Positions 7,953 through 16,455 of a DNA stretch of 64,000 nt are shown in pieces; positions within the stretch are counted from its first letter, which is position 1; each line of letters opens with the position of its first letter. The translations under genes and the position numbers were made by a program. The stretch is from the NCBI RefSeq assembly GCF_900258505.1, contig NZ_LT984895.1, positions 480,306 to 544,305 on the forward strand. Reading direction: 5' to 3'. The notes beneath the pieces are model-generated. The model was not told where the DNA came from. It worked only from the letters and a program-made list of their open reading frames with translations, and ran no database searches. Origin of the DNA: Brachybacterium timonense. GTDB lineage: Bacteria > Actinomycetota > Actinomycetes > Actinomycetales > Dermabacteraceae.

Positions 7953-9551
7953 TCAGGCGTCGACCGCGGCGAGGTCCAGCTGCTGGATCTGGCACTGGCG
8001 GCGCGGGTCCATCAGCATCATGATCTGCAGTTGCTTGCCGTCCACCGTGCCGGGCACGCGCCACTGCAGCTGCGCGGGGGAGAGCACCTGCGCATCCTCC
8101 AGCCGCAGCGTCGTGAGCGCCGCCGCGTCGACACCCGCGGCCGCGAGCGCCTGGTCGCGGCGCCGCGCCCGCTCATCGCGAGGCACGTCGGGATCCATGT
8201 TCTCGGCGAACCACGCATCGGCGATCGCTGTCGCACGCTGTGCAGCATCGGAGTCGGCCGGCTGCTCGCCCGGGGCGAGCGCAGGCGCGTGTCGCAGCCA
8301 GTCCAGCGCCGCCTGAGCTGCCTCGCGGGTGCGCGGCATGAGCGTGGGCACGCGCGCAGCGAGCAGCTCCGGGCAGCGCTCGCGCAGCAGACGCAGTGCC
8401 TGCATCGACAGCGGTACCGCCGGTGCGTACTTCGAGTTCGCGAGCGCCACGATGCCGAGCCCCGTGTCGCGGTGCCAGGCCATGAATGAGCCGTAGCCAG
8501 GGAAGCCACCGGAGTGCGAGACGATCTCGCCCAGATCCGGGAACTCCTCGATGACCAGGCCGTACCCGTAACCGCGGATGCGATCGAAGCCCGCGGAGGC
8601 CTTCCCGCCCGTGGACGGCAGGGCAGGTGTGTGCTGGATGCGGTGCAGCTGCTGCATCTCGCGGCGGGAGGCGGTGGACAGCACCGACTGATCGTGGTCC
8701 GCGGCGTCCGGTGCATCGGCGGCGGCGAGGAACCGAGTCCAGGCGGCTACGTCGTCAACACTGCTAAAAAGGCCAGCCATCGCGCCGTACACGCCATGTG
8801 CGTCGAAGGGGAGCGGTTCGAAGCGGGTGGCGTCGGCCCGATCTGCGAGCCGGTGACCGGTGGCGGTGCGGGAGGCGTCGACCTCCTCGCGAGCGAATCC
8901 GGTCGAGGTCAGGCCCAGCGGGCGGAGGATCCGCGCGGTGATGTGAGCGCCGAAGTCCTCACCGGTGATCTCGTCGATCACGCGCCCCAGCAGGGAGTAG
9001 CCGGTATTGGAGTACTCGAAACCGGTTCCGGGCAGGTGCACGAAGCCGAGGGATCCCGCGAGGATGTCGGCGAACTGCTCACGGCTGATCGGCTGCTGCC
9101 GGTCGCCCCACGGATTGTCGGTGACGAAACCGGCGGACATGGTCAGGAGGTGCCGCAGCGTGATCTGCGGGGAGTCCGACGGCAGACGAATCCCCGCCGC
9201 TTCGGGTACATGCTCGGTGATCGGATCATCCAGGCGCAGACGGCCTTCATCGCGCAGCGCCAGGATCGTGGCGGCGGTGAACGACTTCGTCATCGAGCAG
9301 ATGCGGGAAATCGTGCCGCGATCCATCGGCGTGGAGGCCGCGGTGGGCTCGCCGTTGCGCAGTTCGCGGTGTCCCGCAGCGCCATGGGCCAGCAGCACGT
9401 CACCGTGATCGTGCCCGCCGACAACACCCCAGGTGACACCGGCCGTGCGGTGCTCCGTCACCGCGGTGGTGAACAGGCTGTCGATCTCCTCGACAACGGC
9501 GACGGGAAGCAGGTCAGGGCGCAGTGCGGTCGGGTCAGTCATGGGTGTCAC
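7953..9551 (-). CDS. Serine hydrolase, beta-lactamase class C / penicillin-binding-protein fold
   Basis: 532 residues with all three motifs of the class C beta-lactamase/DD-peptidase/esterase superfamily: SMTK (nucleophile Ser86, Lys89), YSN (Tyr180) and the HSGG motif in the C-terminal half. A further C-terminal domain of about 150 residues follows. There is no signal peptide, so an intracellular esterase or amidase is more likely than a cell-wall enzyme. It is the last gene of a minus-strand operon: GTG 9551 overlaps the SWIM gene stop, and ATG 9542 is an alternative. Why it sits with helicase and SWIM genes is unclear. Confidence 0.8.
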   Translation of the reverse strand: MTPMTDPTALRPDLLPVAVVEEIDSLFTTAVTEHRTAGVTWGVVGGHDHGDVLLAHGAAGHRELRNGEPTAASTPMDRGTISRICSMTKSFTAATILALRDEGRLRLDDPITEHVPEAAGIRLPSDSPQITLRHLLTMSAGFVTDNPWGDRQQPISREQFADILAGSLGFVHLPGTGFEYSNTGYSLLGRVIDEITGEDFGAHITARILRPLGLTSTGFAREEVDASRTATGHRLADRADATRFEPLPFDAHGVYGAMAGLFSSVDDVAAWTRFLAAADAPDAADHDQSVLSTASRREMQQLHRIQHTPALPSTGGKASAGFDRIRGYGYGLVIEEFPDLGEIVSHSGGFPGYGSFMAWHRDTGLGIVALANSKYAPAVPLSMQALRLLRERCPELLAARVPTLMPRTREAAQAALDWLRHAPALAPGEQPADSDAAQRATAIADAWFAENMDPDVPRDERARRRDQALAAAGVDAAALTTLRLEDAQVLSPAQLQWRVPGTVDGKQLQIMMLMDPRRQCQIQQLDLAAVDA

Positions 9552-10348
9552 TGTAGATCCTCGGCACGTCCGGCGTGGAAGAACGAGACCAATACAGATG
9601 CCGCGTCGGGGCCGATCGCCTCCTCGATGCCGTCGGCCCGCAAACGGGTGGGATCCATACGGGCGGCCCGCAGCTCGGCGCCAGACGCAACCTCAGCAGC
9701 AGGGAATTTTTTCGCGGCGGCACTGGTCGCCGCGCCCGAGTCCGGGTCTGGTGGCGTGTCACGTGCCGCCTGCGGGGCGCCGTCCGCGTGGTGTCCGTCG
9801 ACCTCCGGTGATGCTGGCGGGCGCGGCGCCACCAGGTCTTCGAGAGCGAGCCCCCGCAGGGTCAGCAGATGCAGGGGCGCCTCATCGACCGCCTCCACCA
9901 GCACGTAGGCGAGCGCAGCCACGTGCCGGCACGGTCCGGGCCAATCCAGGCACGAGCAGTCATGCGAGAGGTCGGCTGCGCCGCGGGGCAGCAGCGACAC
10001 CTCGTGACGCGCGAGCTCTTGCTCGATCTCCACCGGATACGCCCCGGCCGCAAGACGCGCGGGAAGCTCCGGATGGGCCCGCGCCACCTGCAGCATCACG
10101 TCGCGATCATCCGCACGCAGCACAGGCACCTCGAGGCTCGCCTGCACGAGTGTGCCATCGGCGTGGAGCACGTCGCCGCGCGCCCGGCCAGGAGCCACAT
10201 CGAGCCACTGCACGCGGCCAGCGCGCGCGTCGGCCTTCCCGCCGGAGGTGCGCCCCACGCCGAGCAGCCCCTCAAGCGCTTCGCGCAGTGCGACAGCTTG
10301 CCAGCTGGTCCCGATCGCCCCGCGTCGTGACCGCAGCATGATGCCCAC
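9548..10348 (-). CDS. SWIM zinc-finger protein
   Basis: 266 residues. The middle holds CSC...CRH (DCSCLDWPGPCRHVAAL), the CxCxnCxH signature of SWIM zinc fingers, found in proteins that act with SWI2/SNF2 ATPases. The N-terminal half resembles other bacterial SWIM proteins encoded next to SNF2 helicases. The start is decided by AGGAGG at 10356-10361 with ideal spacing to GTG 10348, two bases after the helicase stop. It is coupled downstream to the serine hydrolase by a GTGA overlap. It probably works as a DNA- or protein-binding partner of the helicase. Confidence 0.8.
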   Translation of the reverse strand: MGIMLRSRRGAIGTSWQAVALREALEGLLGVGRTSGGKADARAGRVQWLDVAPGRARGDVLHADGTLVQASLEVPVLRADDRDVMLQVARAHPELPARLAAGAYPVEIEQELARHEVSLLPRGAADLSHDCSCLDWPGPCRHVAALAYVLVEAVDEAPLHLLTLRGLALEDLVAPRPPASPEVDGHHADGAPQAARDTPPDPDSGAATSAAAKKFPAAEVASGAELRAARMDPTRLRADGIEEAIGPDAASVLVSFFHAGRAEDLQ

Positions 10349-10349
10349 G

Positions 10350-13300
10350 TCAGACCTCCTCATCCAGGCTCAGCAGACGGTGCAGAGCGGCATCGTCCAG
10401 ATCCGCCATCCAGCCCTCCCCGGGCCCGATCGCGAGATCCGCAAGCGCTGACTTGTCCGTGAGCACCTGGTCGATCCGCTCCTCCACGGTGCCGGCCGAC
10501 ACCAGCGTGTGGACGGTCACGGCGCGCTGCTGCCCGATGCGGTAGGCGCGGTCCGTGGCCTGGTTCTCCACCGCCGGATTCCACCAGCGGTCCAGGTGCA
10601 GGACATGGCTCGCCGCCGTGAGCGTGAGCCCGGTGCCGCCGGCGCGAAGGCTCAGCAGCATCACCTCGGGGGTGTCGGGCTCCGCTTGGAAACGCGCCAC
10701 CATCGCATCGCGATCCGCCTTGGCCACCCCGCCGTGCAGGAACGGCACGTCCACACCGAACCGCTCACGCCAGTACGGCACCAGCAGGTGGCCGAAGGCG
10801 GTGAACTGGGTGAAGGCCAGCACCTTCGCGCCGTTCGCGAACGCCGCGGCGAGCAGGTCGTCGGCCAGCGCGAGCTTGCCGGAACGGTGCTCGCCATCGC
10901 GCAGCAGTTCGGACCCGTCCTGCAGGTAATGCGCAGGGTGGTTGCACACCTGTTTCAGCCGCGTGAGGGTGCTGACCACCAGGCTGCGGCGCTGCGCCTG
11001 CTCCGCCCCATCGATCTGCACGAGCAGCTCATCCACGAGCGCCTGGTACAGCCCCGCTTGCTCAGCGGTCAGGTTCACCACCCGGGTCAGTTCGATCTTC
11101 TCGGGCAGGTCCGCAATGATCGTGCGGTCCGTCTTCAGACGCCGCAGGATGAACGGCCCGGTCACGAACTTCAGGCGGCTGAGGGCCGACGGATCGGCGT
11201 CGCGCTCGATCGGTTGCGCGATCCGCTCACGGAACCCCGCGAGCTCGCCCAGCAGGCCGGGGTTCACGGTCTCCATCAGCGCGTGGAGGTCGTCGAGTCG
11301 GTTCTCCACCGGGGTTCCGGTCAGCGCCAGCCGGTGCCGTGCCTGCAGTGATCGCGCCGCTCGCGCCACCTGGGTGCCGGGGTTCTTCACGTGCTGTGCT
11401 TCGTCCAGCACCACGCGATGCCAGTCCACGGATCCGAGCACCCCCTGGTCGCGAGCCAGCAGCGAATACGTGGTGATCACGAGGTTGGTGTCCAGGGCAC
11501 CGGGTGCGAAGGACTCGTCCCGGATCCGATCGCCGCCGTGGTGCACGTGCACGCTGAGATGCGGGGCGAATGTGCGGGCCTCCCGCTGCCAGGCGCCGAC
11601 CACCGACATCGGACACACGAGCAGGGTGGGGCCGAGCTCGCCGCCCACTTCCCTTTCCCGGCACAGCAGCGCAAGCACCTGCATGGTCTTGCCGAGCCCC
11701 ATATCGTCGGCCAGGATGCCGCCGGCGCCCATCTCATGCAGTGCCCACATCCACTCGAGCCCGGCCTGCTGGTAGGGCCGCAGGGTGGCGTGCAGAGTGT
11801 GCGGCGGGGGCAGCTGGGGGGCGCCCGGGCCGCCGGGGAGCAGATCCAGCAGGCCGCCGCGCTGATCGGCGACAGCGTCGGCAGCGAGGTCCACGTCTGC
11901 CGCATCACCGGAGAGCAGCAGAGAGAACAGGTCCGTCCACGGCATCTGCCCGGCTGTCGGCAACGGCGGTACAGGAGGCACGGCGGCGGGCTGCCCGTCG
12001 TCGGTGCGCGGGCGTTTGGCCGGGGCGGCCTTATCCGCTCGCGGGCTCGTCACGTCGTGCTGCCCGACGTGGGCGCGCGCGGCGAAGGACTCCAGGAACC
12101 GCTCCGCCGCCCGCAGGGTCGTCGCATCTAGGCGCACCCACTGTCCACGCAGCCGCACCAGCTCGGACTGCGCGTCGCGGATCTCCTGCATCTCCTCGTC
12201 GCTCAGATCGAGGTCACCCACGGCCATGCGCCAGCGGAACGACGCCATCGCCCCCAGCCCCACGCCGGGCCGGCGCTCGCCGTCGGTCGTCTCCTCCCGC
12301 GGTTCGGCGCGCAGACGGGTGGACTGCTTCGTCCAGTCGCGCGGCAGCAGCACCGTCACGCCAGCGTCCTCGAGCGCCGGTGTGTCCAGTGACAGGAACT
12401 GTCCGGCCTGGGTGGTGGTGAGCAGCCAGTCCACGCCCGTATCGTCCACGGCGGCCTCGCGCACCGTCGGGGCGAGCTGCAGCACGGCGGCGCTCGCCTC
12501 CGCTGCGCCCGCGGCACTGACATCGCCCACCGCGCGCAGATCGGCTACCGGGTGCACAGTCCCGTCGGCCTCCCGCAGGCAGGTCTGCAATGGCCAGGCG
12601 GTGCCCAGGGGTGGTTCGTGCAGACGCACCACCAGCTGCGCATCTGTCGACGTCAGCCGCACCCCCGTGCGGGCGGTCCGCAGCCAGGTCTCCAGCGCCC
12701 GCATCAGGGTGCGCTGGGCGGGCAGATCACCGTCGAGCGGCGCCTGCGTGGCGAGGGCATCGAGCACACCCAGCGGGTCGTTCGTGTGGTGCGCTGCGGT
12801 TCCCGCGGCGGCGCGTACTGCTTCACGATGCGCTGCGAAGGCGCGGCGAGCGTGAGCATCGGTGAGGGCGGTGAGCATCGGTGGCCCGTCCCGTTCGGTC
12901 GGTGCCCAGTGCAGTGTCGTACCGCCCGCGCTGTCACGGGAGTCGATGCGCAGCTGCCGGGCATCGACCAGGTGACGGGCGCGTTCCTCGAGGGCGACGG
13001 CGGCCAGCAGATCCGGCATGGCTGCGGCCTGCTCGCTCAGCAGGGCAGCGCGACCATCGGCCAGCAGCTGTGCCAGGACCTGCCCGACCTCGTCGCCGAA
13101 GCGGTGCTCGAGAACCGAGCGCACCGCCTGCACCAGAGCGATCAGCAGATCATCCCCGAGCGCGAGCGCCGGGACGCGCCGATCCGGCCGACCGGCGCGG
13201 CCTGCCACACGCACTCGGTGCCGCAGCCGCGGCCCCTGCTGCGCCAGTGCTGTGCGCACAGCAGGTGGGCAGGATTCCAGCACCGCCGTGAGCTCCTCGG

Positions 13301-13400
13301 CCGCGCGGGAACGCCCTGGCGCGGTCTGCTCCCGCACCCAGAGGGCTGGCCCCAGCTCGGGATCGAGCAGCAGGTGCAGGCGGTGCTGTGGAGCGGTCAC
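10350..13400 (-). CDS. SNF2-family DEAD/DEAH helicase
   Basis: 1016 residues. The N-terminal 500 residues are a poorly conserved bacterial SNF2-associated region. The ATPase core follows: Walker A DDMGLGKT near 568, motif II DEAQ near 666, and the C-terminal helicase lobe with RAGGTGLTLT and the motif VI block ATDRAYRIGQ near 955. It belongs to the HepA/RapA-like bacterial SWI2/SNF2 branch that translocates on duplex DNA. GTG 13400 overlaps the stop of the MinD-like gene (GTGA), which fixes the start; in-frame codons further upstream lie inside that gene. Role probably in DNA repair or transcription recycling. Confidence 0.9.
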   Translation of the reverse strand: MTAPQHRLHLLLDPELGPALWVREQTAPGRSRAAEELTAVLESCPPAVRTALAQQGPRLRHRVRVAGRAGRPDRRVPALALGDDLLIALVQAVRSVLEHRFGDEVGQVLAQLLADGRAALLSEQAAAMPDLLAAVALEERARHLVDARQLRIDSRDSAGGTTLHWAPTERDGPPMLTALTDAHARRAFAAHREAVRAAAGTAAHHTNDPLGVLDALATQAPLDGDLPAQRTLMRALETWLRTARTGVRLTSTDAQLVVRLHEPPLGTAWPLQTCLREADGTVHPVADLRAVGDVSAAGAAEASAAVLQLAPTVREAAVDDTGVDWLLTTTQAGQFLSLDTPALEDAGVTVLLPRDWTKQSTRLRAEPREETTDGERRPGVGLGAMASFRWRMAVGDLDLSDEEMQEIRDAQSELVRLRGQWVRLDATTLRAAERFLESFAARAHVGQHDVTSPRADKAAPAKRPRTDDGQPAAVPPVPPLPTAGQMPWTDLFSLLLSGDAADVDLAADAVADQRGGLLDLLPGGPGAPQLPPPHTLHATLRPYQQAGLEWMWALHEMGAGGILADDMGLGKTMQVLALLCREREVGGELGPTLLVCPMSVVGAWQREARTFAPHLSVHVHHGGDRIRDESFAPGALDTNLVITTYSLLARDQGVLGSVDWHRVVLDEAQHVKNPGTQVARAARSLQARHRLALTGTPVENRLDDLHALMETVNPGLLGELAGFRERIAQPIERDADPSALSRLKFVTGPFILRRLKTDRTIIADLPEKIELTRVVNLTAEQAGLYQALVDELLVQIDGAEQAQRRSLVVSTLTRLKQVCNHPAHYLQDGSELLRDGEHRSGKLALADDLLAAAFANGAKVLAFTQFTAFGHLLVPYWRERFGVDVPFLHGGVAKADRDAMVARFQAEPDTPEVMLLSLRAGGTGLTLTAASHVLHLDRWWNPAVENQATDRAYRIGQQRAVTVHTLVSAGTVEERIDQVLTDKSALADLAIGPGEGWMADLDDAALHRLLSLDEEV

Positions 13401-14983
13401 AGCCCGTCGACGACCAGTGCCGTGGCCTCCATCCACGCCTCCTTCGTGGCGGGAGTGATCCGATCCCACTCCAGATGGGAGCCGTCCACGAAGGCTTCCT
13501 CATACGGGACTTCCGCGATCGCACGCGTGTGCGCGCCGAAGTGCGTCATCAGCCGGCGGCGCAGCGTTGCCTCGATCTTCCCCTTCGCCGAGTGGGACAG
13601 GATCGTGACCGCATTGTCGACCTGGGAGCCGAGCCCGGTGGCGCGCAGCTCGTCGATCATCCAGGCGGCGGCATTGAAGGTGTCCTCACGCACCGTCGAG
13701 ATGATTACGAGCTGATCCGCTGAGCGCACGGCCGCGAGCCAGTTGGAGGCGCGCACGTTGTTGCCGGTGTCGATCACTTTGAGGCGGTAGAACCGCGACA
13801 GAGTCTCGTCGAGCTCCTCGAAAGCGCGCCCGTCGATCGAGGCGGCCGAGCCCGGGTCCTCATCAGAGGCGAGGATGTCGAATCGGGTCACGCCCTGGTG
13901 GCGCACGTAACGGTCCAGGTCTGCCACCGACGCCTGGGGGGAGCGCAGCTGGTCCAGGTCGTGCAGCAGATCCAGTGCCGTGCGGTGGTGGTCGCTGGGC
14001 ACACCGCGCCAGCCCAGGGTGCCGCGGGTCTCGTTGTTGTCCCAGGCCAGCACGCTGCCGCCACGGGCCACGCCCAGCGTGGCGGCGAGCATGAGAGTGG
14101 CGGTGGTCTTGTGAGCGCCGCCCTTGAGGTTCACCACGGCGATGTTCCGGGGACCGTCAACGGGCCGACGAAGCCGCTCGGCGCGATCGCGCTCGTGCCG
14201 CTCTGTGCGGTTCGGCCGTGGCGAGATGACACCGCCGGTCACGCGGGTGATGAACCCGGGCAGCCCCTTGGTGGCCGGGACCTTCTTGGGCGTGCGCGCT
14301 GTGGACTGCAGGTCCTGGAGTGTGGGCCGAGAGGGATCGGTCTGGTCCGCCGTCGGCAGATTCCGCTCGGGCTTCTGCGGTGTCTCGGGCGTCTGCCCGG
14401 TGGCCGTGTCGGCGTCGCCGGGTGCGTCCGCGGGGCGCGTGTCGTCATCGGACAGCTCCGGATCATCCGCGTGCTCGGGCGGCCGGGACGATGGGGCGCT
14501 GCTGGCGCTCGCGGCACTCACAGCGCTGGAGGCGCTGTGACCGCTTGCGCCGCTCGATACCGCTGCACTCACCCCGGACGTGCGTCCCCAGGATGCGCTC
14601 GCTGCGGAATGCGCGCCGCGGTGGCGGCGCGGGGTCACCGAACCAGCACCCTCACGCGGGGCCAGCCCCGATGACGGCGCCCACGATGCATCGCTCGGGG
14701 ACGCCAGCGGCGCGGGTGTGCTGTCCTCTGGGCCGTACAGCGGACGATCGTCGGCCGGTCGGCTCGCGATCCGGCCCGACGGCTCGACGCGCAGATGATG
14801 TCGTGCGTCCGGCTCAACGATCGCGATGTCGATGCCGTCACCGCTGCGTCGGGCGGCACCGATGAAGACCTGCTTGATCTGTGTGCGCAGATCGGGGAGG
14901 TCCTCACCTGCCAGCTCGACGGTGTCATCGGCCAGGTAGACGGTGGCCCGGGTGTCGGAGGTGATGCGCGCCTGCGCGATCAT
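13397..14983 (-). CDS. MinD/ParA-like P-loop ATPase with N-terminal extension
   Basis: 528 residues from ATG 14983, preceded by AAGGAG. Three parts are visible: an N-terminal domain of about 75 residues (ends around LRVEPSGRI), a disordered Ser/Ala/Pro/Thr-rich linker to about 270, and a SIMIBI ATPase. The ATPase has a deviant Walker A NLKGGAHKTT, a switch I-like DNNETRGT and switch II DTGNNV. No partner ParB or plasmid signature is nearby. It is the first gene of the helicase-SWIM-hydrolase operon and is divergent from a PP2C-like gene 130 bp away. Similar MinD-like proteins occur beside actinobacterial type VII secretion loci, but none is visible here. Confidence 0.75.
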   Translation of the reverse strand: MIAQARITSDTRATVYLADDTVELAGEDLPDLRTQIKQVFIGAARRSGDGIDIAIVEPDARHHLRVEPSGRIASRPADDRPLYGPEDSTPAPLASPSDASWAPSSGLAPREGAGSVTPRRHRGAHSAASASWGRTSGVSAAVSSGASGHSASSAVSAASASSAPSSRPPEHADDPELSDDDTRPADAPGDADTATGQTPETPQKPERNLPTADQTDPSRPTLQDLQSTARTPKKVPATKGLPGFITRVTGGVISPRPNRTERHERDRAERLRRPVDGPRNIAVVNLKGGAHKTTATLMLAATLGVARGGSVLAWDNNETRGTLGWRGVPSDHHRTALDLLHDLDQLRSPQASVADLDRYVRHQGVTRFDILASDEDPGSAASIDGRAFEELDETLSRFYRLKVIDTGNNVRASNWLAAVRSADQLVIISTVREDTFNAAAWMIDELRATGLGSQVDNAVTILSHSAKGKIEATLRRRLMTHFGAHTRAIAEVPYEEAFVDGSHLEWDRITPATKEAWMEATALVVDGL

Positions 14984-15112
14984 CGAGGTTCTCCTTGGGA
15001 CGGGGGCGATCTGCGCGGAAGGCGCGATCGGGTGCCGGACCACTCTACGGCGCCCACGAGCGAACACCGAAGGCGAGCATGCGCGATGTGAACGCCGTCC
15101 TACAGTGGAGGA

Positions 15113-15904
15113 ATGGACGCGCGCGTGCTGACAGACCCTTCGGGCAGCGCCCCCAATGAGGACGCCGCCGGGGTGCTCGGTGAGGTGGCCGTGGTGGTCG
15201 ACGGTGCCGGAATCCCGGAGCGTTTCCGTGCGGGCTGCCGACACTCCGTGGCCTGGTACTCCCATCACCTGGCCTCTGCCCTGCTCCTGCACGCCCAGGA
15301 CGCTGCCGATCTGCGTGAGGCCCTCGCCGCAGCCATCGGCACGGTCGCCTCCCGTCACGCGAGCACCTGTGACCTGGAGGCAGGTAGCCCGTCGGCCACT
15401 GTCACGGCCGTTCGCATCCGCCCGGACCACCTCGAGCATCTCGTGCTGTGCGATTGTTCGCTGTTGCTGCGCCGACGTGACGGCAGCGTCGAGCGCTGCA
15501 CCGATGATCGCGTGGACCGCATCCAGCCGGCCGAACCCACCGCCGAGGCAGTGGAAGCCCTGCGTAATGCGCCGGGCGGGTTCTGGGTGGCCCGGCACGA
15601 GGTCGAGGCTGCTGAGCAGGCACTGGTCGGTACCGCCCCGCTCGACCAGATCGATCGCGTCCACCTGATGTCCGATGGGATCACGCGCACGATCGATCTG
15701 CTCGGCACCCATGACGCGGCGGAGCTCGAGGCAGCGCTCGCAGCGGACCCGCGGCGACTGCTGCACGACCTGAGGTCGGCGGAGGCAGCGCTGGAGGCGG
15801 CGCGGCGACCCCGCAAGATGCACGATGACGCCAGCGTCATCTCCATCGTCCTGCCCCCGCATGCCCCGGCCTCGGCGCAGCGGAGCGCACTGTACGGGCA
15901 ATGA
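15113..15904 (+). CDS. PP2C-like protein phosphatase
   Basis: 263 residues. The order of metal-binding motifs matches the PPM/PP2C family: NEDA near residue 15, VVVDGAG near 28-34, SPSATVTAV near 92, LMSDGITR near 185 and HDDASVI near 240. All expected aspartates are present, so an active Mn/Mg-dependent Ser/Thr phosphatase is likely, although at 263 aa it is compact. GGAGGA abuts ATG 15113 with no spacer. TACAGT at 15101-15106 could be a -10, which would make the message leaderless. It is divergent from the MinD-like gene; the substrate may be that protein or the kinase at 6394 (inference). Confidence 0.75.
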   Translation: MDARVLTDPSGSAPNEDAAGVLGEVAVVVDGAGIPERFRAGCRHSVAWYSHHLASALLLHAQDAADLREALAAAIGTVASRHASTCDLEAGSPSATVTAVRIRPDHLEHLVLCDCSLLLRRRDGSVERCTDDRVDRIQPAEPTAEAVEALRNAPGGFWVARHEVEAAEQALVGTAPLDQIDRVHLMSDGITRTIDLLGTHDAAELEAALAADPRRLLHDLRSAEAALEAARRPRKMHDDASVISIVLPPHAPASAQRSALYGQ

Positions 15905-16040
15905 TCGATGGGCACGCCCGAATCCAGTGCGGTTTTACTGAATCCATGCGCATCCGGGACCGAATCGTGGCGTTCTGCAGGGGCTGTTCATGCGTTCAAA
16001 ATACCGGTGACGACCTGCGCAAATAATCCGTTCCGGTGCG

Positions 16041-16069
16041 TTTACAGAAGCGTCTGGAGCGCGTAGGAT
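16041..16069 (+). promoter_or_regulatory. Sigma-70-type promoter upstream of the 6C RNA
   Basis: TTTACA at 16041-16046 and TAGGAT at 16064-16069 with exactly 17 bases between them. Transcription would start near 16076 on the plus strand and run into the C-loop hairpins. The next 170 bases carry no ORF, so either this is the ncRNA promoter with a long leader or a second start site lies closer to the hairpins. Confidence 0.5.
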
Positions 16070-16239
16070 CATGAGCGTCACCTCGGCACGTCGAGGGCCG
16101 GACCTGGCAGTGCATGACACGTCCGTGAGGGCGCGATGGTTCGGTCATCGGTGTGACATAGTGATCCGTTCGATGGGGCGACAGGGGTATACCCCGCTGG
16201 TAGAGTTCCCACCGTTCCCTCGAGTGATTGAGAACTTCA

Positions 16240-16325
16240 TAGTCGCGTCGTCTCCCGCCACCCCCCTCAGGGAGACGGCCAGACGGGTGAGAACCAGGTT
16301 CCCCCCACCATGGTCACCCGTCGTG
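16240..16325 (+). ncRNA. 6C RNA
   Basis: Two adjacent hairpins each display a run of six cytidines in the loop, the defining feature of the actinobacterial 6C RNA. Hairpin 1 is an 8-bp stem at 16249-16256/16270-16277 with CCCCCC at 16261-16266. Hairpin 2 is a 9-bp stem at 16282-16290/16314-16322, continued by an inner CCA/TGG stem, with CCCCCC at 16301-16306. There is no protein-coding potential. 6C RNAs are small trans-acting RNAs; the mycobacterial homologue (B11) uses its C-rich loops to pair with G-rich ribosome binding sites. A transcription terminator follows 40 bases downstream. Confidence 0.75.
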
Positions 16326-16364
16326 CCTGATCGCCCGCACCCACCCCTGACGGTCGACAGGCCT

Positions 16365-16425
16365 GGCGAGCGGTCCGTGAGCCCCCGACGATGTCGAGTG
16401 CGCGCTCCGGACCGCTCGCCCTTTT
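16365..16425 (+). terminator. Rho-independent terminator after the 6C RNA
   Basis: A perfect 13-bp stem, GGCGAGCGGTCCG at 16365-16377 with its complement at 16408-16420, is followed by CTTTT at 16421-16425. The 30-base loop contains a smaller CGACgatGTCG hairpin. Orientation and position fit termination of the 6C transcript. Confidence 0.65.
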
Positions 16426-16447
16426 CGTTCTCTGTGTCGTTCGTTGT

Positions 16448-16455
16448 GTCGTTTC
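16448..16455 (+). repeat. Target-site duplication, IS copy 1 (left)
   Basis: GTCGTTTC here is repeated at 17761-17768, immediately outside the two inverted repeats of the insertion sequence. Eight bases is the usual IS256-family duplication length. Confidence 0.9.

Noticed and set aside
14984-15901. Upstream extension of the MinD-like gene by 306 codons on the minus strand
   Set aside because: It runs antisense through the PP2C-like gene, which has intact metal motifs; ATG 14983 has a good ribosome binding site.
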